From Hominimerdicola alba 8 (GTDB lineage Bacteria; Bacillota; Clostridia; Oscillospirales; Ruminococcaceae): a stretch of DNA of 64,000 nt. This document shows positions 43,619 to 51,624 of this stretch, piece by piece. The translations under genes and the position numbers were made by a program. The stretch's first letter is position 1. Every line of letters begins with the position of its first letter. The stretch lies in NCBI RefSeq assembly GCF_000178155.2, contig NZ_ADKM02000130.1:62001-126000 (forward strand), given 5' to 3'. The notes beneath the pieces were generated by a model. That model searched no databases, was not told the DNA's origin, and saw only the letters and a list, made by a program, of their open reading frames with translations.

Positions 43619-44503
43619 TCACACATTAAATTCCAGAAGGACGGTGAATACCGAATCTTCAGCCTTAGCTTCTATCCTGCCGCCAAGCATTTCGGTGAAC
43701 TGTTTGGCTATGGCAAGCCCAAGACCTGTTCCGCCTTTTGTGCGGGAGATATCGGTGGTGTAAAATTCATCGAAGATGTGTTCTATATCCAGTTCGTTTA
43801 TCTCGGCAGGGTTTTCAAAAGTCACTCTCAGCACATCTTCCTGCACAATGCTGACTTTCAGTTCGCCGCTGCCGTGTTTTAGCGCATTACCCACCAGATT
43901 GTCGAATATCCTCAGCAGCATGCTTCTGTTTGAGGATATTTTCAGCCGCCGCTGAGGGCAGTAAAGCGAGATACACCTGCCTCTGCTTTCGTAGTCGTCA
44001 AAATAATGCACTATCGACTCTTCGAGAATGCCCACAGGGTCAAGCACTTCTTTTTCGGGGATCTTGCCGCCTGATATGATCTTTGAGAACTCAAAGAATG
44101 AGTTTATCAGTTCTTCAAGGCGCATAAGCCGCTGTTCTATGACTTCAAGTTCGCGTTTTTTTTCCTCTTCCGAAATGTCAGCATTCCTTATAAGGTCGAT
44201 GTAGCCCAGTGCAGAGGTAAGCGGTGTGCGCAGGTCATGGGAGATGTTGGTCATCATCTGTTCCATAGCGTGGCTTTTTCGTGTGTGTTCAACGCGGATC
44301 TTGCGAATCTCTTTGAGAAGTCGGTTTATCTCGGTTACCAGTCTGTCAGCCGTACCTGTTGACGACCGCAGAAGATTGTTGGTATTCTCGGTGCTGAGTT
44401 CTTTCAGCTGTTTTTCGACAGAGTACAGTTCATATCTCTGCAAAAGGCAGATAACACCGAGTACAGCCGCAAGCACAGCAAGCATAACGATGACAGCGAT
44501 CAA
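43619..44503 (-). CDS. orphan sensor histidine kinase
   Basis: The TTG at 44503 is preferred: ggaggtg is 6 bases upstream, whereas the in-frame GTG at 44512 is part of that RBS. About 294 residues: one N-terminal membrane helix (LIAVIVMLAVLAAVLGVICLL), a coiled stretch, HisKA NISHDLRTP with His89, and HATPase boxes NLVGNALKHG and GGTGLGLAIAK. There is no outer sensor domain and no response regulator gene beside it, so it may respond to an intramembrane signal or partner elsewhere. Confidence 0.92.
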   Translation of the reverse strand: MIAVIVMLAVLAAVLGVICLLQRYELYSVEKQLKELSTENTNNLLRSSTGTADRLVTEINRLLKEIRKIRVEHTRKSHAMEQMMTNISHDLRTPLTSALGYIDLIRNADISEEEKKRELEVIEQRLMRLEELINSFFEFSKIISGGKIPEKEVLDPVGILEESIVHYFDDYESRGRCISLYCPQRRLKISSNRSMLLRIFDNLVGNALKHGSGELKVSIVQEDVLRVTFENPAEINELDIEHIFDEFYTTDISRTKGGTGLGLAIAKQFTEMLGGRIEAKAEDSVFTVLLEFNV

Positions 44504-44523
44504 ATAAAACACCTCCCCAACAG

Positions 44524-44552
44524 ATTATAGCACATTTTGCAGAGATTGTAAA
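44524..44552 (-). promoter_or_regulatory. promoter of orphan histidine kinase
   Basis: On the minus strand, TTTACA and TATAAT with a 17-bp spacer. Confidence 0.72.
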
Positions 44553-44665
44553 TACGGCTTTAAACTTGTAAGACCTCGCAGTAAGCTGTTTTATGAAAAA
44601 AGCTGTTTTATGAAAAAAGCTGTATCTGCCACAAAGTTCGGAGAGATACAGCTTTGTATATTTTT

Positions 44666-44801
44666 ACGACTATGCGGTAAACAAAAGGATAATTGAGCGC
44701 CAATATCTTTTACCGCCTGTGGTGGGGGAAAGATATACGCCAACTATATTCAGTTCCCGATATAACATCGTTTATTTTGGTGTGTCATCGGGATAACCAC
44801 A
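44666..44801. repeat. family-1 MITE-like element, left-truncated copy
   Basis: GCGGTAAACAAAAGGATAAT, TTGAGCGCC, a central stem (ATATCTTT...AAAGATAT) and the end TGTGTCATCGGGATAACCAC, which abuts the stop codon of the MscS gene. Confidence 0.65.
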
Positions 44802-45602
44802 TTATTTTTTATCCATATGGACATCTATCTGTTCAAACGGTATGGTTATGCCGTTTTCATCGAAGACCTCTTTTATGCGTTTGAGAATGTCCCAGCGGGT
44901 GCGCCAGTAGTCATCGGTGCTGACCCATGCGCGCATCATAAGGATAATGGCGTTGCTGCCATGTTCGCTGACCACCACAAGAGGTTCGGCGGGTGAGGAA
45001 AGAATGCGTTTATCGGCTTTGACGGTATCGTTCACAAGTTTTATCGCTTTGTTGTGGTCATCTGAATAGGATATGGAAAATCTCAGTTCAAGACAGCGCT
45101 TTTTTTCTGCCGTGAAATTCGTCACAGCGCTTTTGGTGACGATGCTGTTTGGTATGTACACCGCCTTGTTTTCGATGGTATTCAGCTTTGTGTAGAGGAT
45201 AGATATGACATCTACAGTGCCCTCATTTTTGCCTATCTCGACATAATCGCCCACGCGGAAAGGTTTTGCCAACAGTATGATAAATCCGCCTGCCACGTTT
45301 GAAAGGCTGTCTTTCAGTGAAAGGCAGATCGCAACGCCTGCTGTGCCTATAGCGGCGATTATGGACGACATGGGGACTTTCACCGCAGAAAGTGCGCTGA
45401 CTGCCACTATCACGGTGATGACGACCTTTACCATCGACATAAGGAACTTGTGTATGGTGGCATCGACATGTTTCAGGCTGAGCGCACGACCCATCAGCTT
45501 AAGGACGACACGCTGTAACAGAAACCCGCAGACAAGTATCAGGACAGCCGCAACAATGTTTGGCAGAAGGTCTTCGACCTGTGAAAGAAATTTTTGGGAC
45601 AT
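44802..45602 (-). CDS. small-conductance mechanosensitive channel (MscS family)
   Basis: The ATG at 45602 follows cgaggtg; earlier in-frame codons lie in the promoter. About 266 residues: helices near 12-30, 55-78 and 82-105, the pore helix AAIGTAGVAICLSLKDSLSN, then the MscS beta domain (GDYVEIGKNEGTVDVISILYTKL) and an alpha/beta end with DENGITIPFEQIDVH. It protects against osmotic downshock. Monocistronic, divergent from the methyltransferase gene. Confidence 0.95.
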   Translation of the reverse strand: MSQKFLSQVEDLLPNIVAAVLILVCGFLLQRVVLKLMGRALSLKHVDATIHKFLMSMVKVVITVIVAVSALSAVKVPMSSIIAAIGTAGVAICLSLKDSLSNVAGGFIILLAKPFRVGDYVEIGKNEGTVDVISILYTKLNTIENKAVYIPNSIVTKSAVTNFTAEKKRCLELRFSISYSDDHNKAIKLVNDTVKADKRILSSPAEPLVVVSEHGSNAIILMMRAWVSTDDYWRTRWDILKRIKEVFDENGITIPFEQIDVHMDKK

Positions 45603-45621
45603 ATTTTTCACCTCGCTTGAT

Positions 45622-45711
45622 ATTATAGCATATCTGTAAAAATATTGCAAGGACACGTTGCGAAATTGCCCGCACCTGTTGATTGATTTGTGTCGGTTTG
45701 TGAGTTATAAT
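45622..45711. promoter_or_regulatory. divergent promoters of mscS-like and ICMT-like genes
   Basis: Minus strand: TTGCAA/TATAAT (45650-45622), 17-bp spacer. Plus strand: TTGATT/TATAAT (45683-45711), 17-bp spacer. Confidence 0.7.
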
Positions 45712-45749
45712 AGACTTACCAAAGAAAACATCGAAAAGGGGGCGTTCCG

Positions 45750-46421
45750 ATGGATAAGAAGCTGATGACAAGTGCTTTGACAAAATACCTGCTGGGGTTC
45801 GTACTGCTTGGGGGAATGATATTTCTGCCTGCGGGTACGCTTAAGTTTGCACAAGGCTGGCTGTTCATGGCGGTGCTGTTTGTGCCGATGCTGATAATGG
45901 GTGTCGTTATGGCGGTGAAAAGCCCGGAACTTCTGCAAAAGCGCCTTAACGGCAAGGAAGAGAAAGGCACACAGAAAGCAGTCGTGGCGGCAAGCGGGCT
46001 GATGTTCGCGGCGGCTTTTGCGGCCGCGGGGCTGAGTTATCGTTTCGGGTGGCTGAGATTGCCGATGGGCGCAAGCATCGCGGCGTCTGTGGTATTTCTG
46101 GCGGGATACGGCATGTATGCCGAAGTTCTGCGTGAGAATGCCTATCTTTCGCGCACAGTGGAGGTACAGCGCGGTCAGAAAGTTATTGACACGGGTCTTT
46201 ACGGTGTTATTCGTCACCCGATGTACACCGCCACTATACTTATGTTCCTTGCCGCGCCGCTGGTGATGGGTTCGGTGGTATCATTCATAATATGCCTTGC
46301 TTATCCCGTTATCATCACAGCAAGGCTGAAAAACGAAGAGAAAGTGCTTGAAGAGGGGCTTGAAGGCTATCGCGAGTACAAGAAAAAGGTCAGATACAGG
46401 CTGCTGCCGTTTATCTGGTAG
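45750..46421 (+). CDS. isoprenylcysteine carboxyl methyltransferase-like membrane protein
   Basis: A 223-residue protein with about five hydrophobic helices and the ICMT/PEMT C-terminal motif DTGLYGVIRHPMYTATIL, followed by RLKNEEKVLEEGL and YREYKKKVRYRLLPFIW. These residues bind SAM and a lipid-like substrate in the family. Bacterial members rarely have a known substrate. RBS gggggcg. The next membrane-protein gene follows after 11 bases. Confidence 0.9.
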   Translation: MDKKLMTSALTKYLLGFVLLGGMIFLPAGTLKFAQGWLFMAVLFVPMLIMGVVMAVKSPELLQKRLNGKEEKGTQKAVVAASGLMFAAAFAAAGLSYRFGWLRLPMGASIAASVVFLAGYGMYAEVLRENAYLSRTVEVQRGQKVIDTGLYGVIRHPMYTATILMFLAAPLVMGSVVSFIICLAYPVIITARLKNEEKVLEEGLEGYREYKKKVRYRLLPFIW

Positions 46422-46432
46422 AGAGGGAGAAT

Positions 46433-46930
46433 ATGGTCATGGGTACACTTATTATTGAGGGGATAGTCAACTGCTTTATAGTGCTTATCTGCTGTGTTGT
46501 GGGCATAGCGAACGGCCCTGTGGGGCTGGTATGCTTTTATGAGAAAGAGGTCTGGCAGAGAGTCATAGAAATGGGTCTTACGACCGAAAAGAAGATAAAG
46601 CACAATGCCATGTTGTTCCGTATTTTCGGCATTATACCGATGCTGGCATTCTCGCTGGCGGCGGTATACGGCATAAACGGCGCGAGGGGCTTTCTCGCGG
46701 GCTTCGGTCAGCTGGTGTTCATATTCCTGTGCGAGGGTCTGTTTGACAGGCTTTTCATCAACTACTGGTGGGTCGGCAAGACTAAGGCGTGGGTCATAAA
46801 AGGCACTGAGGACTTACAGCCATATATCTACGGCAAAACGCTTATCGGCAAGTGGCTGATGACGCTGGTGGGATATCCCATTATTGCGGCGATACTGGCG
46901 GGGATAATGGCGCTGATCATCAAGGCGTAG
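46433..46930 (+). CDS. integral membrane protein of unknown function
   Basis: A 165-residue protein with four hydrophobic helices (IEGIVNCFIVLICCVVGIA, IFGIIPMLAFSLAAVYGI, LAGFGQLVFIFLCEGLF, LVGYPIIAAILAGIMALII). INYWWVGKTKAWVIKGTEDLQPYI is a distinctive loop. I do not recognise the family, but it is co-transcribed with the ICMT-like gene and followed by a terminator. Confidence 0.8.
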   Translation: MVMGTLIIEGIVNCFIVLICCVVGIANGPVGLVCFYEKEVWQRVIEMGLTTEKKIKHNAMLFRIFGIIPMLAFSLAAVYGINGARGFLAGFGQLVFIFLCEGLFDRLFINYWWVGKTKAWVIKGTEDLQPYIYGKTLIGKWLMTLVGYPIIAAILAGIMALIIKA

Positions 46931-46954
46931 AAGCTAAGGTCATAAAACAAATTT

Positions 46955-46998
46955 TGCCCCTGAGCGTTTTGAGACGTTCGGGGGCATTTGTATTTTAT
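46955..46998 (+). terminator. terminator of ICMT-like operon
   Basis: Stem TGCCCC-t-GAGCG / CGTTC-g-GGGGCA with a T-rich tail (TTTGTATTTTAT). Confidence 0.8.
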
Positions 46999-47041
46999 AT
47001 GGCTGATAAGATCTGATATCAAGATCTGCTTGTGATCTTCG

Positions 47042-47168
47042 TTATATTAAACGACATTAATTCAGGACATTCAGCGCTCACAGCCACACGCATTCGACGC
47101 AGTCAATGCTAATAACAGCATCAGTGAGCGCTGAATGTAGAAATAAATATGTCGTTTACTATAATAAT
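47042..47168. repeat. family-2 palindromic element, copy 2
   Basis: Ends TTATATTAAACGACAT and ATGTCGTTTACTATAATAA, with a perfect 15-bp inner palindrome ACATTCAGCGCTCAC (47068) / GTGAGCGCTGAATGT (47124). Directly followed by a family-1 element. Confidence 0.7.
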
Positions 47169-47296
47169 TATGACTATCCCTTTAGCACATCGGCAGAAAA
47201 TGCTGTAAACAAAAGGATAATTGAGCGCCCATACGCCAACCACCTTAAGTTCTGTAAAACCGCCGTTTTTGTGGTGTGTCAGCGGGATAACCACAA
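47169..47296. repeat. family-1 MITE-like element, copy 3
   Basis: TTATGACTATCCCTTTAGC at one end and GTGTGTCAGCGGGATAACCAC at the other (described in pieces under 20 bases: TGTGTCAGCGGGATAACC then AC), with GGATAATTGAGCGCCC inside. The 47297-47514 stretch beyond it has no gene, only a small GC-rich hairpin near 47391 (CCCTCGCC/GGCGGGGG). Confidence 0.65.
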
Positions 47297-47514
47297 TGTA
47301 AATTGATAAACAGCGCTAAGCCCTCCTGTTTTGCACTTAAATGCTCTCCGATAATGTGAATATCCCAATTTGGTTGTGTATTGTTCCCTCGCCGAAGGCG
47401 GGGGAACAATACGAAAGAACAGCCATTTTGTATCATCAGCAATACACATCAAAAATGGGAGATGTGAATAATATGTTAAATTTCAGAACATTCAAAAAAA
47501 CTCTTTTCACCCCC

Positions 47515-47558
47515 TTGACAAATACGGATTTATATGGTAACATATGAATAGATATTCA
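47515..47558 (+). promoter_or_regulatory. promoter and SmtB/ArsR-type operator of metal-efflux operon
   Basis: TTGACA (47515) and TAACAT (47538) have a 17-bp spacer. A perfect 6-2-6 palindrome TGAATA-GA-TATTCA lies at 47545-47558, over the transcription start. This matches the general form of SmtB/CzrA/CadC operators, so the regulator encoded next probably represses here until metal binds. Confidence 0.72.
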
Positions 47559-47612
47559 AGTGATGGAATGAACAAATGAATGAAAAACGAAAACAAGAAA
47601 GGAAGTGCAAAG

Positions 47613-47966
47613 ATGGCAGAAGCTAAAAAGCCCGAATTTCTGGCGCTTTCGCAGGAAGATATAGACAGGATAGAAAAGGAAACCCCGCCCGATGAACAGT
47701 TGTACGATCTGGCTGAACTGTTCAAGGTGTTCGGGGACAGCACGAGGATACGCATTCTTCATGCACTGCTTGAAAAGGAGATGTGTGTCGGTGACCTTGC
47801 GCTGCTGCTGGGGCTGACACCTACTGCATGTTCCCATCAGCTGAGGGTGCTGAAAAACAACAAGCTGGTGCGCTTTCGGCGTGACGGCAAGATAATGTTC
47901 TACTCGCTGGCTGATGACCATGTGCGAAGCATTCTGGCGCTGGGTATGGAACATATACTTGAATAG
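47613..47966 (+). CDS. ArsR/SmtB-family metalloregulator
   Basis: The ATG at 47613 follows aaaggaagtg. The 117-residue winged-helix protein has LAELFKVFGDSTRIRILHAL, then VGDLALLLGLTPTACSHQL as recognition helix and RFRRDGKIMFYSLADDHV, ending HVRSILALGMEHILE. The DDHV...H pattern of the last helix fits the alpha-5 zinc site (D-x-H...H) of CzrA/SmtB, and no CVC motif is present. It likely senses zinc or a similar ion and controls this operon. Confidence 0.92.
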   Translation: MAEAKKPEFLALSQEDIDRIEKETPPDEQLYDLAELFKVFGDSTRIRILHALLEKEMCVGDLALLLGLTPTACSHQLRVLKNNKLVRFRRDGKIMFYSLADDHVRSILALGMEHILE

Positions 47967-47977
47967 GCGGGGGAGAT

Positions 47978-48583
47978 ATGATGTCATTCTGGGATATAGT
48001 ATCGGTCGGTTATGATCTTGTAGAACGGCTGATAAACCGCAAAGTCTACAACAACACAGGCAAAAGGGTCGCGCAGGAAGTCTGTCCGAGTGATGATGTG
48101 CTTGAATGTGCCTGCGGGACGGGTTCGATAACTGTACATCTGGCGGCGGCAGGCAGGACGGTACGCGCTACTGATTTTTCGGTGGGTATGCTGAGAAAGT
48201 GTCGGAAGAACACAAGGCAGTTTGACAATGTAAGACTTTGCAGGGCGGATATAACAGCGCTGAGGTGCAGAGATGAAGTCTTTGACAAGGTGGTGGCAGG
48301 CAATGTCATACACCTGCTTGACGAACCTTACAAAGCCCTTGATGAGTTGATGAGAGTCTGCAAAAAGGGCGGAAAAGTCATAATACCGACCTATATAAAT
48401 CTAAGCGGCGGCAGCATCGGCTTTCTGGCTAAGGTGTTTGACGTATTGGGGGCAGACTTCAAACGGCAGTTCGACATTGAAAGCTATAAACGCTTCTTTG
48501 CTGACGGCGGGTACAGAGATGTGCAGTTCGATGTGGTCAGCGGCAGAATGCCCTGTGCCATTGCTGTGATAACTAAGGAGTAG
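47978..48583 (+). CDS. class I SAM-dependent methyltransferase
   Basis: A 201-residue Rossmann methyltransferase: motif I VLECACGTGSITVHLA, ATDFSVGMLRKCRKN, then DKVVAGNVIHLLDEPYKAL and a VCKKGGKVIIPTY strand. Similar to UbiE/small-molecule methyltransferases; the substrate is unknown. Start is ATG 47978 or the adjacent ATG 47981. It lies 11 bases after the metal regulator and 4 bases before the phosphatase gene, so it belongs to the efflux operon, an unusual companion. Confidence 0.85.
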   Translation: MMSFWDIVSVGYDLVERLINRKVYNNTGKRVAQEVCPSDDVLECACGTGSITVHLAAAGRTVRATDFSVGMLRKCRKNTRQFDNVRLCRADITALRCRDEVFDKVVAGNVIHLLDEPYKALDELMRVCKKGGKVIIPTYINLSGGSIGFLAKVFDVLGADFKRQFDIESYKRFFADGGYRDVQFDVVSGRMPCAIAVITKE

Positions 48584-48587
48584 TTAA

Positions 48588-49091
48588 ATGGAAGTCAGCA
48601 GGATATATTTTGATATGGACGGTGTTCTGGCGGATTTTGAGGGCGGTGTGCGCAGATGCGGGCTGGTGCCTCAGCCGCAGGAAAAACGCGACCCCGTTTA
48701 CGAAGCGGAACTCTGGCAGAGGTTAAGCGCGGTCCCGCACTATTACGACAAGCTGGAGATACTTGACGGTGCATACGAACTGTTCATGGCTGTTTACAAA
48801 AAGTACGGCGAACGCTGTGAGATACTCACAGGCATACCAAAGCCCGACAAGAACATGCCCACTGCGGCTGAGGACAAGGTTCGCTGGATGCACAGGCTGT
48901 TCAGCAATGATATAAAGGTGAACACGGTATACAGGCGCGAGAAGGTGAACTTCTGCAAGGGCGCTGACTGTGTGCTGATAGACGACCTGAAGCCCACCAT
49001 AGACAGCTGGAACGAGGCAGGCGGCACAGGCATACACCACAGGAGTTCTGCCGAAACAGCCGCGATACTCGGAAAACTGGGCATTTTATGA
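48588..49091 (+). CDS. HAD-family 5'-nucleotidase-like phosphatase
   Basis: A 167-residue HAD enzyme: motif I IYFDMDGVLADFEGGV, ILTGIPKP (motif II), KVNFCKG and the acidic pair in VLIDDLKPTIDSWNEAGG. The pattern is that of the NT5C/YorS deoxyribonucleotidase-like group. It sits inside the metal-efflux operon, 4 bases after the methyltransferase gene. Confidence 0.85.
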   Translation: MEVSRIYFDMDGVLADFEGGVRRCGLVPQPQEKRDPVYEAELWQRLSAVPHYYDKLEILDGAYELFMAVYKKYGERCEILTGIPKPDKNMPTAAEDKVRWMHRLFSNDIKVNTVYRREKVNFCKGADCVLIDDLKPTIDSWNEAGGTGIHHRSSAETAAILGKLGIL

Positions 49092-49161
49092 CAAGGACAT
49101 ATTGCATTGACCGCTGATGCGGAGGTGCATATAATAAATCATCTGAAAGGAAGAACTTACT

Positions 49162-49383
49162 ATGAAAAAGGTTTACAAACTCATCGATCTGGATTGCGCT
49201 AACTGCGCGGCAAAAATGGAGAACGGCATCAAGGAACTGCCTGAGGTAGAGGACTGCACTGTTAGTTTCCTGACACAGAAAATGACCATCAAAGCACCTG
49301 ACGGCACCGATATGGACGCACTGATGGAAAAGGTCGTAAAACTCTGCAAAAAAGTTGAGCCTGACTGCCAGATAGTTCTTTGA
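49162..49383 (+). CDS. heavy-metal-associated (HMA) domain protein
   Basis: A 73-residue protein, a single HMA ferredoxin-like fold: KVYKLIDLDCANCAAKMEN with the metal-binding pair Cys12/Cys15, then VSFLTQKMTIK. The D-L-D-C-A-N-C-A form is typical of the N-terminal domain of zinc/cadmium P-type ATPases. Here it is split off as its own gene 178 bases before the pump, whose protein lacks that domain. RBS is gaaagga. Confidence 0.92.
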   Translation: MKKVYKLIDLDCANCAAKMENGIKELPEVEDCTVSFLTQKMTIKAPDGTDMDALMEKVVKLCKKVEPDCQIVL

Positions 49384-49561
49384 TAAAAAACTGCTGATGC
49401 TCTTCTTCCCCGCCTTTATCGGCGGGAAAGAAAGGCATCGGGATACAAGAAACAAAACGTAGGACAAAAGAAAAGAGATACCACTTCACCATTTTATATA
49501 AGCCTGCGTCCCCTGTGTTTTAGCGGGGGACTGTCAGGCAAAACTACTAAGGAGGGTCATA

Positions 49562-51418
49562 ATGACTCGCAAGCAGAAAAAAACTCTTATCAGGATAATC
49601 GCGGCGGGGGTACTGCTGATTGCGGCGGCGCTGCTGCCATTTGAGGAAAAAAGCATCCCCCGTCTGATAGCCTTTCTCGTCCCCTATTTTGTCATTGGCT
49701 GGGACGTTTTGTGGAAAGCTGTTCGCGGCATCATACACGGTCAGGTATTTGACGAGAATTTTTTGATGTGCGTGGCGACTGTCGGCGCACTTTTCGTGGG
49801 CGAATACCCCGAAGCCGCATCGGTAATGCTTTTCTACCAGATAGGCGAACTGTTTCAGGGCGTTGCGGTGGGCAAGTCAAGGCAGTCGATAACCGACCTT
49901 ATGGACATCTGCCCCGAATATGCCAATTTAGAGCGTGACGGTCAGCTGGAAGAAGTCGATCCCGAAGAGGTCGAATTGAACAGCATCATCGTCATAAAGC
50001 CGGGTGAGAAGATACCGCTGGACGGCGTTGTTATCGAGGGAAGTTCTTCGGTGGACACTGCCGCGCTGACGGGTGAGAGCCTTCCGCGCGAGATAGGTGT
50101 GGGTGACGAAGTTGTAAGCGGCTGTATCAATCAGGGCGGTCTGCTTAAAGTAAGGGTAACTAAGGAGTATGAGGATTCGACCGTTACTAAGATACTGGAA
50201 CTGGTTGAAAATTCTGCCAGCAAAAAGGCAAAGGCAGAGAACTTCATCACAAGATTTGCCCGCTACTACACACCGTCTGTGGTGTTTGCGGCGCTGGCGC
50301 TGGCAGTACTTCCGCCGCTGATAACGGGCGGAAATTGGGGCATGTGGATACATCGTGCACTGATATTCTTAGTTATCAGCTGTCCCTGTGCGCTGGTCAT
50401 CTCGGTTCCGCTCAGCTTTTTCGGCGGTATCGGCGGTGCGAGCAAGCGCGGCATACTGGTCAAGGGCGGAAACTATCTGGAAGCCCTTGCCGCTGCTGAA
50501 ACTGTGGTTTTTGACAAGACAGGCACGCTGACAAAAGGCAGTTTCGAGGTGACGAAGATACACTCACACTCGATGGCTGATGATGCGCTTCTCGACCTTG
50601 CCGCCCATGCGGAAAGCTATTCCGACCACCCGATAGCGAGGTCGGTATGTGCAAAGTTCGGCAAAGAAGTTGACCGCTCACGCATAACTTCCGATGAAGA
50701 GATATCGGGTCACGGCATAAAGGCGGTCATTGACGGCATGGAAGTGTATGCGGGCAACAAAAAGCTGATGGCTGACCAAAAAGTAGCCGTTCCCGAATGC
50801 GACTGTCGCGGCACTATGGTACACGTTGCGGCAGACGGCGGATATGCGGGGCATATCGTTATTTCTGACAAGGTGAAGGAAACTTCTGCCGATGCGATAC
50901 GCAGTCTTAAAGAGAACGGTGTAAAGCAGACAGTTATGCTTACAGGCGATGCGAAGTCCACCGCAGATGCAGTTGCGAGCGAACTGGGGATAGACACAGT
51001 TTGCGCGGAACTTCTGCCTGCTGACAAGGTGTCGAAGGTGGAAGAATTGCTTGAAAAGAAAGCACCAAAATCGACGCTGGTGTTTGTCGGGGACGGCATA
51101 AACGATGCGCCTGTGCTTTCACGCGCAGATGTGGGTATAGCTATGGGCAGCATGGGCAGCGATGCGGCGATAGAAGCGGCTGACATAGTGCTGATGGACG
51201 ATGACCCCGCGAAGATATCCCTTGCGATGCGCATAGCGCGCAAGACGGTGCGGATAGTACACGAGAACATTGTGTTCGCTCTTGGCGTGAAAGCGCTGGT
51301 GCTGGTACTGGGTGCGCTGGGCATAGCCAACATGTGGCTGGCGGTCTTTGCAGATGTAGGCGTGTCGGTCATAGCCATACTCAATGCCATGAGGGCTATG
51401 TCAATTCAAAATTCATAA
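49562..51418 (+). CDS. zinc/cadmium/cobalt-type P1B ATPase
   Basis: A 618-residue heavy-metal pump with no N-terminal HMA domain. It has TGES in the actuator domain, the ion-site CPC (274-276, ISCPCALVIS), phosphorylation Asp318 in DKTGTLTKG, SDHPIA, and GDGINDAPVLSRADVG. CPC with the DxG in helix 8 (FADVGVSV) marks the ZntA/CadA group. It exports metal under control of the ArsR protein at the operon start. Its last codons (SIQNS) and stop come from a heptamer array. Confidence 0.95.
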   Translation: MTRKQKKTLIRIIAAGVLLIAAALLPFEEKSIPRLIAFLVPYFVIGWDVLWKAVRGIIHGQVFDENFLMCVATVGALFVGEYPEAASVMLFYQIGELFQGVAVGKSRQSITDLMDICPEYANLERDGQLEEVDPEEVELNSIIVIKPGEKIPLDGVVIEGSSSVDTAALTGESLPREIGVGDEVVSGCINQGGLLKVRVTKEYEDSTVTKILELVENSASKKAKAENFITRFARYYTPSVVFAALALAVLPPLITGGNWGMWIHRALIFLVISCPCALVISVPLSFFGGIGGASKRGILVKGGNYLEALAAAETVVFDKTGTLTKGSFEVTKIHSHSMADDALLDLAAHAESYSDHPIARSVCAKFGKEVDRSRITSDEEISGHGIKAVIDGMEVYAGNKKLMADQKVAVPECDCRGTMVHVAADGGYAGHIVISDKVKETSADAIRSLKENGVKQTVMLTGDAKSTADAVASELGIDTVCAELLPADKVSKVEELLEKKAPKSTLVFVGDGINDAPVLSRADVGIAMGSMGSDAAIEAADIVLMDDDPAKISLAMRIARKTVRIVHENIVFALGVKALVLVLGALGIANMWLAVFADVGVSVIAILNAMRAMSIQNS

Positions 51419-51443
51419 TTCATAATTCATAATTATTGACATG
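51403..51443. repeat. AATTCAT heptamer array E4
   Basis: About three heptamers then AATTATTGACATG; provides the final five codons and TAA of the P-type ATPase gene. Confidence 0.75.
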
Positions 51444-51521
51444 GGATATTGTATTGTTGTTTAAAAGATATATCCCAATTTGGTTGTGTATCATCAGCAA
51501 TATACAGTCAAATTATCATAT

Positions 51522-51552
51522 AAAAAGGTGGGAGCATTTTCCCACCTTTTTT
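51522..51552 (+). terminator. terminator of metal-efflux operon
   Basis: Stem AAAAAGGTGGGA/TCCCACCTTTTT with a short loop, about 105 bases after the ATPase stop. Confidence 0.85.
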
Positions 51553-51564
51553 ATTCGCAATTCT

Positions 51565-51600
51565 ACAAAAAAGCACCCGTTCTCCTGTGAGAACGGGTGC
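51565..51600 (-). terminator. terminator of carB
   Basis: On the minus strand a 12-bp stem GCACCCGTTCTC/GAGAACGGGTGC, loop of 4, then six T. Confidence 0.92.
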
Positions 51601-51624
51601 AAGAAATTTCAATTGTATGCGGTA

